Shown: piece after piece, positions 50,720 to 60,032 of the stretch
Position numbering within the stretch: position 1 is the stretch's first letter
Layout of the letters: each line of letters opens with the position of its first letter
Source: a virus
IMG/VR virus record: IMGVR_UViG_3300042514_001262
Coordinates: 1 to 64,000 of that record
DNA: 64,000 nt
Direction: 5' to 3' (one strand)
Translations under genes and position numbers: made by a program
Notes under the pieces: model-generated
The model's input: only the letters and a program-made list of their open reading frames with translations
Databases searched by the model: none
Told to the model about the DNA's origin: nothing

Positions 50720-53700
50720 TTACCGAGTATTTTGTTTTGAATTTATCTAAAGCAGTTTCACCCTTAACAGTTCCAAAATAGAAATGGAATGGTGCTCCAA
50801 CTATAAATTTATTGCCCGTTGCATTAAAAGCATTACTTCCAGTATATTGACCACTTGCATCAACACTGAAAATATATCCTCTCGCATACAAATCATTAAT
50901 ACTTGATGTTGTAGGTCTGAAATAATTTGGATTACCCAAAAATGTTCTATCTAAAGATTGATACCTAACATTTTGAACAATATCAGAACTATTTGTCGCC
51001 CAGTTATTCAACTGACTACCAAAAATTAAATTATTAGTATTATTTCTTAACTCCCATTGATAATGTGGTACCACTTGTGACTTAATACCGTATGGATATG
51101 GATAATTTGCACTATTATCTGGTGTTCTAAAATTTATTCTACCTGGAGTTAGATAATCTTTCATTTGAATATCTTGAGTAGTTGAAGAAAACCAAACCGC
51201 CATTACAGGATTACCCGCACTTCCAAGAACATTAGTAGGAGAATTTGTCGGTGTTGTTGCATAAAATTCGGGAGAAAAGTTAATATTACCAACTTCACTA
51301 TTTATTGAACACAATTGAACAAAATCACCGTCAACTCTAGCTTTAGGTGCGAAAAACCCTAAAACACCTGAACTACCATTAGGTCTTGAAAATAGAGCCC
51401 CAATCGAATCATTTGCAAAACTTACTATTTGTGTTATAAAACCAGCGTCTACCATTCTTGAAATAACAAAAAGATTTACTAAATCAGAAGTGTCTCCATA
51501 ACTTGTCGGGTTTAATTCAGGAAGAATATATGCCTTAGTAGAAGGGTCAAAAACTATTTCAGAATATACAATGTCTTTAAAACCTAAATTTATTAGTGTT
51601 GTTGGGAACATAAGATTAAGCACATTAACCGCACCACTATCGGTCGCCAATCTTCCAACAAATTGTTTTGTATTGATATTATAAGGACTACTTCTAAAAT
51701 AAAAATTTGTAGTATTCTTATCAAAATAAACAAGGTTTTTAGGAATTACAGGGTCGTTAGGTTTGTTTTGTGTATTATAAAAAGTATCCACTTGAATTGG
51801 GAACATATATAATGAACCGTTAACCCAATTGTTTGTAAATGTTTGTGAAAGAACACCTCTACAAAGTCCGTACATAAATCTAAATCTATATCCCCATTCT
51901 CCCCAAATTTTCCAATCATCTATGAATCCCAATAAATTCAATGGGTTGTGAAATAAAATATAACAACCATTCTTAACAAAGTTATATCCCGTGCCTAAAG
52001 GGTCATCACATGGTGTTTTAACTTGGAAAGTGTTCCCAAAACCTTCATAACAATCCAATGGTGCCATACCTGGACAGCTGAAACTAGCTAATACTTCACC
52101 TTCATAAGGTTGTCCGTCTAAATCAGGCCCTACTTGAGACGCACCCGCACCGTAACCCGCATTTTGTTCACCATTCGCACGTACAATAAAATACATCGCA
52201 AAATTCAAATTTTGTTGTAAAATGCTTGGATTTATATTCCAATCAATACCATCTAAATTGTCTGAAGTTGGTAACCTATCAGTCCTCATAACATTATTAA
52301 CGGGGTTACTTATACTCATCGTAAATGATGGGGTAAAAGCCTTTGTATAATAATACCTCAGATTGATTGGGTTAGTTGGCCATAATCCCGATATTGGAGT
52401 TGCATTATATGGTTGTATGGACATGAAACTTATACCGGACACGTCTTCAGCGTTGTCGTATTTTGAACTATTTGTTGTTATACTATAAAACCCGTTGAAA
52501 GTATTTGATATTAGTTTATTACCACTAGTCATCAACGATGATGAAGGAACAATTACAGGTAAATTATTAACATCTATTGAACCATAATATCCAATATTAT
52601 TTGTAGTGTATGATGAAAATTGTAATCCAATTGTACTACTACCAACAATACCAGGTCTGAAAAAATATGATGAATAAAAAATGTCATTTTGATTAGAGAA
52701 CGGTTGAACACTAATGCTCGTTGTGTTAAGTGCCTGTATTGGAACATTCAATCTAGTGTTGGCACGTACTATAATATCATCCTCATTTGGATATCCCAAT
52801 AATTTACCTATTCCATATTTGTTCTCAAACGTTGGTGAGTATGGGTCAACACCTCTTTGTAATATTAAAATAACTTGATTAGAATAATTTTGTAATTTTT
52901 CTAAAGCATTAAACGAATATAACGAAAGTGAACTAGTCCATTGAGTTCCTCCAGATGGGATTTGTGTTTCCATCCAATAATCAATATTACTTGGCTCGTT
53001 TAATATGTTTGGAAAACTTTGGGTTGAGCCTGTGTTCCAAATCAATGCCGCCTCAGAAATAGTTATAGCGGTTACAACTTGGTAATATTCAAGGTCTGCC
53101 GCATATATATTTTGAGTGATTGTTGACCCTGAAGGTAGATTGTAACTTATTGGTGTGGAATTAGTTGTTTGAGTTGACGCGTATGTCACATTAACTATTG
53201 AAGGACCAGTATTATATGAAGTACCACTGATACCATACGTAATACCTGTACTTGTTGAGCCAGTGTATAAATAGTTTTTATCTTTACTGTTTATAGGCGA
53301 AACAAAAGTTATTAAATCACCAGCGTTATAACTTGTAATGCCAGTATTGGCTAAAACGGTTATTGTATTATCAAAGTGAGATTTACCAATATTTGAATTT
53401 TCAGCAAAAGTAACTTTAATTTTATTTACACCTGAAAAGAAACTATTTCTTTGGTTGAAAATGTTTATACGCTCACCTAATGGTAAACTTTTTGAGGACA
53501 TCGCAACATTTCTTGAATTAGTAAAACTATAAGATGGTGTGTCGGTTACAGGTATTTTATAATAACTTTGCGATTTATCTCCCGCAAATCCAGCAGTTGC
53601 AATGGATGTCATAGTTGAAAACGTATCAATATCTTGACTATTCAAAGTACCGAGGTTTTTATAAAAAATTTGATAACTATTAAAAAAATATGGTGGATAC

Positions 53701-55556
53701 GAAACATAACTCAAAAATCCAGTAGCTGTTGGCTCATTTGGATTTTTTGGTAAATCTTGTGTTTGGTTATTAGCATCAACAGTACATTCACAAGTTTCAC
53801 AATCAGGATAAGTTAACATTGTTAACGCCATTGAAGTGTTCCACGAATCACAATTGATATTTAAACCGCTACAAATCCAACCAAAAGGATATAGTGTTGT
53901 GAACCCCAATGGTATTCCTATTCCACATAATAGACAGAAAAATCTTATCACTAAACTATATAGGAATAAAACAACACGTGCAATAAAAATTAGAGGTAAT
54001 CCAATTAATTGAATTATTTGAAATATGAATGAAAATAAAAAATACAACAAGTCAAAATTTCTAAATCCTTCGTTCACGGGAAATTTATTTACTGTTGATT
54101 CACAAGAATTATCATCAATTTCTTTGATACCGATAAACCTACCTCTACCACCTCTTTTATATTCATCTACTAATTGAGATACCGTATACACTTTATTAAA
54201 ATTAAATTCATAAAAAGTATCATCACAATCAATAACTTCATTTAACCTATCATAATAGTCAGTACCTGTAAATCCATCTGTATACCCGCTCCACGATAAT
54301 CCAAAATAATATGAGCTGGCCAATTTTTGTTTGTTACTTGTACTTAATCCATTCAAAGGGTCCGATGAAGAGTTTACCCATCCATACTCTTTAACATTTG
54401 GAACTAAAAAATAAGGTCTTCTAGTTTGTTCAGTTAGCGTTGGTGATTGTTGCCATTTTATTTTAAATCTATATTTGGCTTTAGTTGGAATACCGACTGT
54501 AGGGTCGTTTGATAAAACTTTTTCTCCAAACTCATTTGTGATAAAGTAATCCAAATTCATTGGTAATTCGGTTAACCAAACTCCACTACCATCAATAATA
54601 TTACCAGATTGTTCTAATTGATATTGCTCAAGAACAGGATTACCATCACTGTCTTGGTAAATTGTTTGTCTGATTGCCAATATTTGACCAGGTCCCGCAA
54701 CCAACGAACACAAGTTACCCATATTGTCTTTGGGTTTGTTATTACGCCTAACCCTCATGTTGTCAGGACTACTAAATATAGAACCCATGAATGTTGCTGT
54801 TGGTTGGATATCAATATTTGCCTCATCTCTTAAATCAAAATCCAATCTATTGATTGCAATATCACATAACTCAGGGTCACCCCACAAAGGTGAAACCTCA
54901 ACTGATTTAACAATATTGATAATTTGTGGTAATGAATTTAAATCGGTTGATGTTCTAAATCTATTACCCGCAACCTGAGCCTCTGTTGCAAGTCCCATTC
55001 TAATTAAATCTTGTGGTGTTAATGAAAACTCACCAATATCTGATAAGTCAACATCCATAACTAAAGTGTGGTTACCTTGTGGTACACCCATAATCATGTA
55101 ATCACCACTTTCATTTGTTTTTGAAGAGAACTTGTAGTACTTGTCGTATATTTCAATCGCAGTATTACCCGTTAAAGCATCTAATCTTGTGGGTAACGTA
55201 CCCGTTGAGGCGTGTGTTGAATATGATTTTTCATACGGTAAAAGATTGTATCTATATCCATCTTCATTTCTATCATTAGGAGATTTGTACGGATAGATAC
55301 TTGAAATTAAAGGATTTGATTGGTCAACTGATTCAATAGGAATAAAGATTGCAACTCTAGCATTTGGAATCCCAAATCCATTATTTGCGGTAACTCTACC
55401 TACAACAACTCCATATTCCGCACAACTTTTTACGTATACATCTTCCTGTTGTAGTGTTAATGATAATACTTCTAAAAACTCAAACTGTTGGTCCAGTTGA
55501 ACATTTATTGTTTTATTAACCCCTAACTCAGTCCTTATTCTATATGATTGACCCAT
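50712..55556 (-). CDS. Giant virion protein with internal membrane-type segment (1614 aa)
   Basis: A very large structural protein. The frame opens with TTG at 55559, but the ATG at 55556 is preferred. Residues about 50-75 and 145-165 look like a carboxypeptidase-regulatory-type beta sandwich (VVVGRVTANNGFGIPNARVA; ESGDYMIMGVPQGNHTLVM). Residues about 497-550 are strikingly hydrophobic (YFLFSFIFQIIQLIGLPLIF, then VVLFLYSLVIRFFCLLCGI), enough for two or three membrane spans, followed by a Cys cluster (CETCECTV). The remaining 1000 residues are Asn/Ser/Thr/Tyr-rich beta structure. Position next to gp6 suggests a baseplate or tail-tip component; the hydrophobic segment might enter the host membrane on infection (inference). 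Confidence 0.7.
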   Translation of the reverse strand: MGQSYRIRTELGVNKTINVQLDQQFEFLEVLSLTLQQEDVYVKSCAEYGVVVGRVTANNGFGIPNARVAIFIPIESVDQSNPLISSIYPYKSPNDRNEDGYRYNLLPYEKSYSTHASTGTLPTRLDALTGNTAIEIYDKYYKFSSKTNESGDYMIMGVPQGNHTLVMDVDLSDIGEFSLTPQDLIRMGLATEAQVAGNRFRTSTDLNSLPQIINIVKSVEVSPLWGDPELCDIAINRLDFDLRDEANIDIQPTATFMGSIFSSPDNMRVRRNNKPKDNMGNLCSLVAGPGQILAIRQTIYQDSDGNPVLEQYQLEQSGNIIDGSGVWLTELPMNLDYFITNEFGEKVLSNDPTVGIPTKAKYRFKIKWQQSPTLTEQTRRPYFLVPNVKEYGWVNSSSDPLNGLSTSNKQKLASSYYFGLSWSGYTDGFTGTDYYDRLNEVIDCDDTFYEFNFNKVYTVSQLVDEYKRGGRGRFIGIKEIDDNSCESTVNKFPVNEGFRNFDLLYFLFSFIFQIIQLIGLPLIFIARVVLFLYSLVIRFFCLLCGIGIPLGFTTLYPFGWICSGLNINCDSWNTSMALTMLTYPDCETCECTVDANNQTQDLPKNPNEPTATGFLSYVSYPPYFFNSYQIFYKNLGTLNSQDIDTFSTMTSIATAGFAGDKSQSYYKIPVTDTPSYSFTNSRNVAMSSKSLPLGERINIFNQRNSFFSGVNKIKVTFAENSNIGKSHFDNTITVLANTGITSYNAGDLITFVSPINSKDKNYLYTGSTSTGITYGISGTSYNTGPSIVNVTYASTQTTNSTPISYNLPSGSTITQNIYAADLEYYQVVTAITISEAALIWNTGSTQSFPNILNEPSNIDYWMETQIPSGGTQWTSSLSLYSFNALEKLQNYSNQVILILQRGVDPYSPTFENKYGIGKLLGYPNEDDIIVRANTRLNVPIQALNTTSISVQPFSNQNDIFYSSYFFRPGIVGSSTIGLQFSSYTTNNIGYYGSIDVNNLPVIVPSSSLMTSGNKLISNTFNGFYSITTNSSKYDNAEDVSGISFMSIQPYNATPISGLWPTNPINLRYYYTKAFTPSFTMSISNPVNNVMRTDRLPTSDNLDGIDWNINPSILQQNLNFAMYFIVRANGEQNAGYGAGASQVGPDLDGQPYEGEVLASFSCPGMAPLDCYEGFGNTFQVKTPCDDPLGTGYNFVKNGCYILFHNPLNLLGFIDDWKIWGEWGYRFRFMYGLCRGVLSQTFTNNWVNGSLYMFPIQVDTFYNTQNKPNDPVIPKNLVYFDKNTTNFYFRSSPYNINTKQFVGRLATDSGAVNVLNLMFPTTLINLGFKDIVYSEIVFDPSTKAYILPELNPTSYGDTSDLVNLFVISRMVDAGFITQIVSFANDSIGALFSRPNGSSGVLGFFAPKARVDGDFVQLCSINSEVGNINFSPEFYATTPTNSPTNVLGSAGNPVMAVWFSSTTQDIQMKDYLTPGRINFRTPDNSANYPYPYGIKSQVVPHYQWELRNNTNNLIFGSQLNNWATNSSDIVQNVRYQSLDRTFLGNPNYFRPTTSSINDLYARGYIFSVDASGQYTGSNAFNATGNKFIVGAPFHFYFGTVKGETALDKFKTKYSVSE

Positions 55557-55570
55557 CAAGTTACTTTAAT

Positions 55571-55579
55571 TTATAAATA
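55571..55579 (-). promoter_or_regulatory. TATTTATAA late-type element
   Basis: TATTTATAA on the coding strand, 14 bases before the ATG at 55556. The rest of the 90-base gap up to 55648 is AT-rich with no other recognisable signal. Confidence 0.45.
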
Positions 55580-55648
55580 GTTTATGTGGAATTTTTAAAA
55601 TAGACCGCGTGATTAAATTATAAATTAAAATAAAAGAAAATAAACTTG

Positions 55649-57487
55649 TTATGAAAAAGTAACTGATTGGAAGTTCTTAACAGAGATTCTAATGTCTTTG
55701 TTTGGGTATCTAACTTGATACACTTGAGATGGTTGTGCAAATATCGTATCATCAACAGGTCCAATCAATTTTGTTTCAGGGTTTGAGTATTCCATTGATG
55801 TTTCAGCCGATGAGTACTGTCCGCCAACCTCGTTAAATACATCTATATTCGTAACCGTCAAAACACCATTTGTATTTTGAATTAAACTTCTAATCTCAGA
55901 AAGATATACGTTTTGTCCAAGTTGTCTGATTTGAGGATTGAAGTATGTAGATACTTTATCCACCACACTTGAAATAACTTGACCTGAGTTTTGAGCAGAA
56001 TCCAAAACGATTGAGATATCCAAACTTAAATCAATAACCTCAGCAGTGAATATTGAAATGTAATCATTCATCATCCTGTAGTTTGATAAATAATTTGCAA
56101 TATTTTGTTTCAATGTATTTGATACAATGTTTGTTAACTTACCTGAAGTATCATAAGACAAAATTTGAATTAAGATTTTGTTATCGTTTTCTGTAATTGA
56201 TACTTTTGCAGGTGCTCCGAATTGAGCTGGCATGTTTCTAATTAACGATTCATAATCTTGAACAGTCACCGCTCTTTTTTGAGCAGCAAAGTTAAATGAA
56301 ACATAATTTCTAATTTCCTCCAATGATGGTATTCCCGCACCACCAACAGCTGCAGTTACGTTAACACATCTCAAAGAGTTCACAACCGATGAGTTTGTTG
56401 TTTCTGAAGGACCATTAACAAAGAAAGAAACCGTACCAATTTGATTAATAACGTTTGTTCCCAAGTTTGTCGCTAATCCACCACCGACTCTATACTGAAT
56501 AAACAGTGTTGAGTTAGGTGTTAAAGTTGCCCCTAAAGATAAGTTGTTTGAATATTTTTGTAATTCTAATGTTGTACCTAAAGTTGTAAATTGATTCAAT
56601 TGGTCTTGAGCGGTATTTGTTCCACCACCAAATGTCATCTTTTTAAATCCTTCAGGTGTATATTCAGTGATAAATCTATCTTGTGTTTGAATGTATTTAC
56701 CAACTTTGATACCTGGTTGGTCAGAAACTTTTGTAGGGTCTTCAACAAACACCCTATCTTCCGCCAACGCATCTACTTCATACCATCTGTTTTCTAAACC
56801 TAAAAATTCGGCAGTTGTTGGTGTGTTTGTATAGCTGGTACCATTTTTTAACAATACACTTGTGATACCTAAAACATTTTTTTCAGGTAAGAATAATTCA
56901 AAGAACGGCTTTACATCATTTGCATTTATAACTCTTTTGAATACTTTGGTAATACCATTTACAACCACTTCTCTTTTTGTAATTGTATAATTAACCAAAA
57001 CATTGTTGGCATTAAAATTAGGTATTTTTAATCTATTCGGGAAACCTTGAGCATTGTATGGAGACGCAAAATCAATATCATAAACATTTTCAAAAACAAT
57101 ACCAGCACCTACCACTTGAGAACCTCTTGTCAATGTTCCAAGATATCTTTCATCTTCTTTATCACCATAAGCAGGAACCGTAACTGAGAAATCAACCAAA
57201 GCAACTGAAGGTCTTTGACCCGGTAATTTCAAACCATAAGTTCTTGCGATGTTATAAATTGAAGACCTTTGTTGTGCATATTGTAATACGGTTTCCTGAA
57301 TACTTCTATCAATATTATAATGTAAGTTATCAGCAACCGCAGCATTTAAATCAAGGAATACAGAGAATACCGAAGCGTCATTAAAATCTTGAATTAAATC
57401 AGGATAATATGTTTTTGCGTAGTTTAAGAGCTCAGTTCTTATTGACTGATAATCCCTACTTGTATATGATATTCTATTATTTGCCAT
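55649..57487 (-). CDS. 6: gp6-like baseplate wedge protein (Baseplate J type)
   Basis: A 612-residue baseplate wedge subunit. The N-terminus (RISYTSRDYQSIRTELLNYA, then PDLIQDFNDASVFSVFLDLN) and the helical YNIDRSIQETVLQYAQQRSS match the T4 gp6/baseplate-J pattern. The middle carries ENRWYEVDALAEDRVFVEDP and the family-typical FGGGTN stretch; the C-terminal half has EEIRNYVSFNFAAQKRAVT followed by DYESLIRNMP. In contractile tails gp6 forms the ring joining wedges around the hub and drives the switch on contraction. It sits 5 bases after the gp25-like gene, as expected for a wedge operon. Confidence 0.88.
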   Translation of the reverse strand: MANNRISYTSRDYQSIRTELLNYAKTYYPDLIQDFNDASVFSVFLDLNAAVADNLHYNIDRSIQETVLQYAQQRSSIYNIARTYGLKLPGQRPSVALVDFSVTVPAYGDKEDERYLGTLTRGSQVVGAGIVFENVYDIDFASPYNAQGFPNRLKIPNFNANNVLVNYTITKREVVVNGITKVFKRVINANDVKPFFELFLPEKNVLGITSVLLKNGTSYTNTPTTAEFLGLENRWYEVDALAEDRVFVEDPTKVSDQPGIKVGKYIQTQDRFITEYTPEGFKKMTFGGGTNTAQDQLNQFTTLGTTLELQKYSNNLSLGATLTPNSTLFIQYRVGGGLATNLGTNVINQIGTVSFFVNGPSETTNSSVVNSLRCVNVTAAVGGAGIPSLEEIRNYVSFNFAAQKRAVTVQDYESLIRNMPAQFGAPAKVSITENDNKILIQILSYDTSGKLTNIVSNTLKQNIANYLSNYRMMNDYISIFTAEVIDLSLDISIVLDSAQNSGQVISSVVDKVSTYFNPQIRQLGQNVYLSEIRSLIQNTNGVLTVTNIDVFNEVGGQYSSAETSMEYSNPETKLIGPVDDTIFAQPSQVYQVRYPNKDIRISVKNFQSVTFS

Positions 57488-57492
57488 CTTAT

Positions 57493-57963
57493 TTAAATAT
57501 TGATAATTACAAAATCACTTTGCCCAAATGTAGAACCATTGGTTGAGTAATCTATTCTTATTTTTGCAGTATATTCTGAAGTTCCTTTACCAGGGAATCT
57601 GTAAATTGATGATTCACTACTTCCAACTAAATTTTGACCTGTCGCAATATCAACTTCTTCTTGTGGGTCTGCCGGTGTAATACTTAAACTATTTACTAAT
57701 AAATTCGGCATAAAGTTTTCAATCGCATCCCTAATATCCGATTCAATCGCATTGAATGTTAGTCCATCAAACGGTTCAAAAAGAAATTCATACAATCTTG
57801 TACCAAATTGCGGTAAAAAATATCTTGAACCTTTTCTAGTTAATAACAAATGAATGAGGTCAGCTTTAATTTCTTGTGATTGAAATTCAGTTAATTCCAA
57901 ATAATCACCCCTTCTGGAATCCCTAAAGGGGAAATTTAAACCGTATGTTACTCCATTAGCCAT
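57493..57963 (-). CDS. 25: gp25-like baseplate wedge protein
   Basis: A 156-residue member of the GPW/gp25 family. The core reads QEIKADLIHLLLTRKGSRYF then PQFGTRLYEFLFEPFDG, the hallmark that gp25 shares with type VI secretion TssE. It is followed by ESDIRDAIENFMPNLLVNSL. gp25 starts sheath polymerisation at the baseplate. The C-terminal part is beta-rich and somewhat longer than T4 gp25 (132 aa). TATTTATAA ends 3 bases before the ATG. It overlaps the DUF5522-like gene by 8 bases. Confidence 0.9.
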   Translation of the reverse strand: MANGVTYGLNFPFRDSRRGDYLELTEFQSQEIKADLIHLLLTRKGSRYFLPQFGTRLYEFLFEPFDGLTFNAIESDIRDAIENFMPNLLVNSLSITPADPQEEVDIATGQNLVGSSESSIYRFPGKGTSEYTAKIRIDYSTNGSTFGQSDFVIINI

Positions 57964-58168
57964 TGTTTATAAATATAGTAGTATTTCCTTTTTGTGCCTT
58001 GGGCTCAAATGCACAATGTCTACAATTATTCCCACAACAATAACCCCTCTTTAAATGAAAATGTTCGGTAAACACATATTTCCCATCTTCAATATAAAAG
58101 TCAAAAGGGGGAATATCTTCCCCCTTGTTTGACTCATCAATATTTGTATGTGTTTTATTTAATTTCAC
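57956..58168 (-). CDS. DUF5522-like Cys-rich small protein (70 aa)
   Basis: A 70-residue protein from a GTG start. The conserved core is FTEHFHLKRGYCCGNNCRHC (about residues 33-52), the Cys-rich signature of the DUF5522 family common in Bacteroidota genomes. The Cys-Cys, Cys and His-Cys arrangement suggests metal binding, and an iron-sulphur or redox role is conceivable but not known. It overlaps the ribonucleotide reductase stop by 14 bases and the gp25 start by 8, so it is coupled to the reductase. No ATG is available, which supports the GTG. Confidence 0.75.
   Translation of the reverse strand: MKLNKTHTNIDESNKGEDIPPFDFYIEDGKYVFTEHFHLKRGYCCGNNCRHCAFEPKAQKGNTTIFINNG
57967..57975 (-). promoter_or_regulatory. 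TATTTATAA late-type element
   Basis: TATTTATAA on the coding strand ends 3 bases before the gp25 ATG, inside the 3' end of the upstream gene. The spacing is identical to that before the 742-aa tail gene. Confidence 0.45.
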
Positions 58169-60014
58169 AACCTAAAGCCCCACATGCAATTTCACCACTC
58201 AAATCAGTTTCATCACTTAGTTCAATAACTTTACTTAAATCAATTGAGTGAAGTTTCGAGAACAATCTTTCAAATTCTTCTTTGGTACAGTCGGTAAAAG
58301 GTGCTTGGATATACGAACCCCCATCGTAGGGTAATACAGATAGACCGTTATAGAAATCTCTGTTTTCCCACATCCACTCACCAGCTAATTCCCAATCTTC
58401 AGGTTTTAAACTGATTGTTGCAGATACGTTGTGACTGTTTGAACCAGTTCTGTGTCCAGGTCTAACCCATTCTTGTGTGATTTTCTTAACACGCTCCAGT
58501 AATTGGAAAGGGCTTTCACTTCTTAAAATTGCCCCTTCAGGTGCTTTTTGTGGGACTGAAATTACCGCTGTGTCGTGTGGACGGAAAAACTCATCTTCAA
58601 CCAATTCAGGGTGATTTGTCGCCAAGTAACTATAAATCGCCTCATTTTTACCTACACGGATTCTACGGATGTAGTAATCATTGTGCCAAGCATGAATACC
58701 TGATGAAGTACCTAAAGTTAACGAAGTTGTCCCCGCAGGTTTAACAGTTGTCATACGAGCTGATTTATTAATACCAATCAATTCAGCAACTCTTGTATTT
58801 TCTTCTTTAACCGCCTTTGCAGCTTCTTTCATGTTATAACCTAAAACAACACCCGAACCAATACCCGTCATAGATACACCAATCAAAGCATCTTTTTCTG
58901 TTGTTCTTTTCCAAATGTCTCTTAAGTAATGGAAATCAGTGTAACCCGCCTGTAATGTTCCGATGAACGCAGCCGCTTTAACACGAGCATTTAAATCTTC
59001 TTGTGATTCAATGTCAGATACATTAACCTCACATAAATTACAGAATTGGTTTGGTCTCAACGCAATTTCACAACAAGGATTTGTTCCCCAATCTTTATCG
59101 TTTGTAAAGTAGATACCAGGCTCACCTGCACCTGAAGCCTCAACACGTTTCCATAAATCCAAGAAAAATTCTTTTGTAATTTTATGTCTAACAAGAGCCG
59201 CTGAGTTATTAGCTCTACCTCTTTGTGGATTTGTTTCCCACCATGAACCTGATTTACAAGCAATCATTTCGTGGTCATCTGCACTGAATAAAGAAATAAG
59301 TGCAGCTCTGCGAATACCTCCCGCCAACACCGCGTCAGCAATATGACAAACCATATCATGAACTTCAATTGGAGTCAATTTTTCACCGTCTTCTTTCGCA
59401 TCCAACATCCCTTTTAATTTGTGAAGACAATCTTTCAAAGGTTGAGGACCTGGTGCTTTACCACCCGAAGTTACAAGTTGAGCACCTTTTGGTCTAATAT
59501 CAGAGAAATCAAACTCAGGAGTTGATAAGTTGTCACCAAAGTAAGATTTGAATAATACTTTAATTGCGTCAGCCCATCCTTCAATAGAATCACCAATTAA
59601 AAATCTTCTTGTTCTGTTTGGGTTTGGTTTTCTTATTTCAGGTAACTTTTCAACATGATGTTTTTGTACTGAGTAACCAACACCTGTTCCTCCTAACAAT
59701 AAGAACATCGACTCAGCAAATGCATCCAAATGGTCAATAGGTAAGTAAGCACAGTTGTAGATTCTATTTGGAGAAATCTCAATTGGTTTACCACCAAATT
59801 GCATTGACCTCATTGAGGGTAATACTTTCTTATTGTATACCATTTGATATACATCTTTAATTTCATCTTTCAATGATGGGTATTTTTTAATATGCATGTT
59901 CATATTACGGGTTACCAATTCTTCCCATGTTTCACGTCTGTTTAATTCTGGTACGAACTTTGCGTACTTCATGTAAACTGTTAAGTCTGACAATATCTTT
60001 TGTGATGCGTCCAT
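58155..60014 (-). CDS. nrdJ: Class II (adenosylcobalamin-dependent) ribonucleoside-triphosphate reductase
   Basis: A 619-residue monomeric-type class II reductase, resembling the Lactobacillus RTPR fold and shorter than it. It makes deoxynucleotides for phage replication, using coenzyme B12 rather than a diiron subunit or oxygen. Visible elements: active-site Cys in NRIYNCAYLP, GGTGVGYSVQ, the finger loop NPCCEIALRPNQFCNLCEVN with catalytic Cys and Glu, VKPAGTTSLTLGTSSGIH and the C-terminal swinging pair CGALGC that accepts electrons. No separate small subunit is encoded here. It lies just downstream of the helicase gene and needs host or environmental cobalamin. Confidence 0.92.
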   Translation of the reverse strand: MDASQKILSDLTVYMKYAKFVPELNRRETWEELVTRNMNMHIKKYPSLKDEIKDVYQMVYNKKVLPSMRSMQFGGKPIEISPNRIYNCAYLPIDHLDAFAESMFLLLGGTGVGYSVQKHHVEKLPEIRKPNPNRTRRFLIGDSIEGWADAIKVLFKSYFGDNLSTPEFDFSDIRPKGAQLVTSGGKAPGPQPLKDCLHKLKGMLDAKEDGEKLTPIEVHDMVCHIADAVLAGGIRRAALISLFSADDHEMIACKSGSWWETNPQRGRANNSAALVRHKITKEFFLDLWKRVEASGAGEPGIYFTNDKDWGTNPCCEIALRPNQFCNLCEVNVSDIESQEDLNARVKAAAFIGTLQAGYTDFHYLRDIWKRTTEKDALIGVSMTGIGSGVVLGYNMKEAAKAVKEENTRVAELIGINKSARMTTVKPAGTTSLTLGTSSGIHAWHNDYYIRRIRVGKNEAIYSYLATNHPELVEDEFFRPHDTAVISVPQKAPEGAILRSESPFQLLERVKKITQEWVRPGHRTGSNSHNVSATISLKPEDWELAGEWMWENRDFYNGLSVLPYDGGSYIQAPFTDCTKEEFERLFSKLHSIDLSKVIELSDETDLSGEIACGALGCEIK

Positions 60015-60032
60015 AATTCTTCTTTGTTTATT

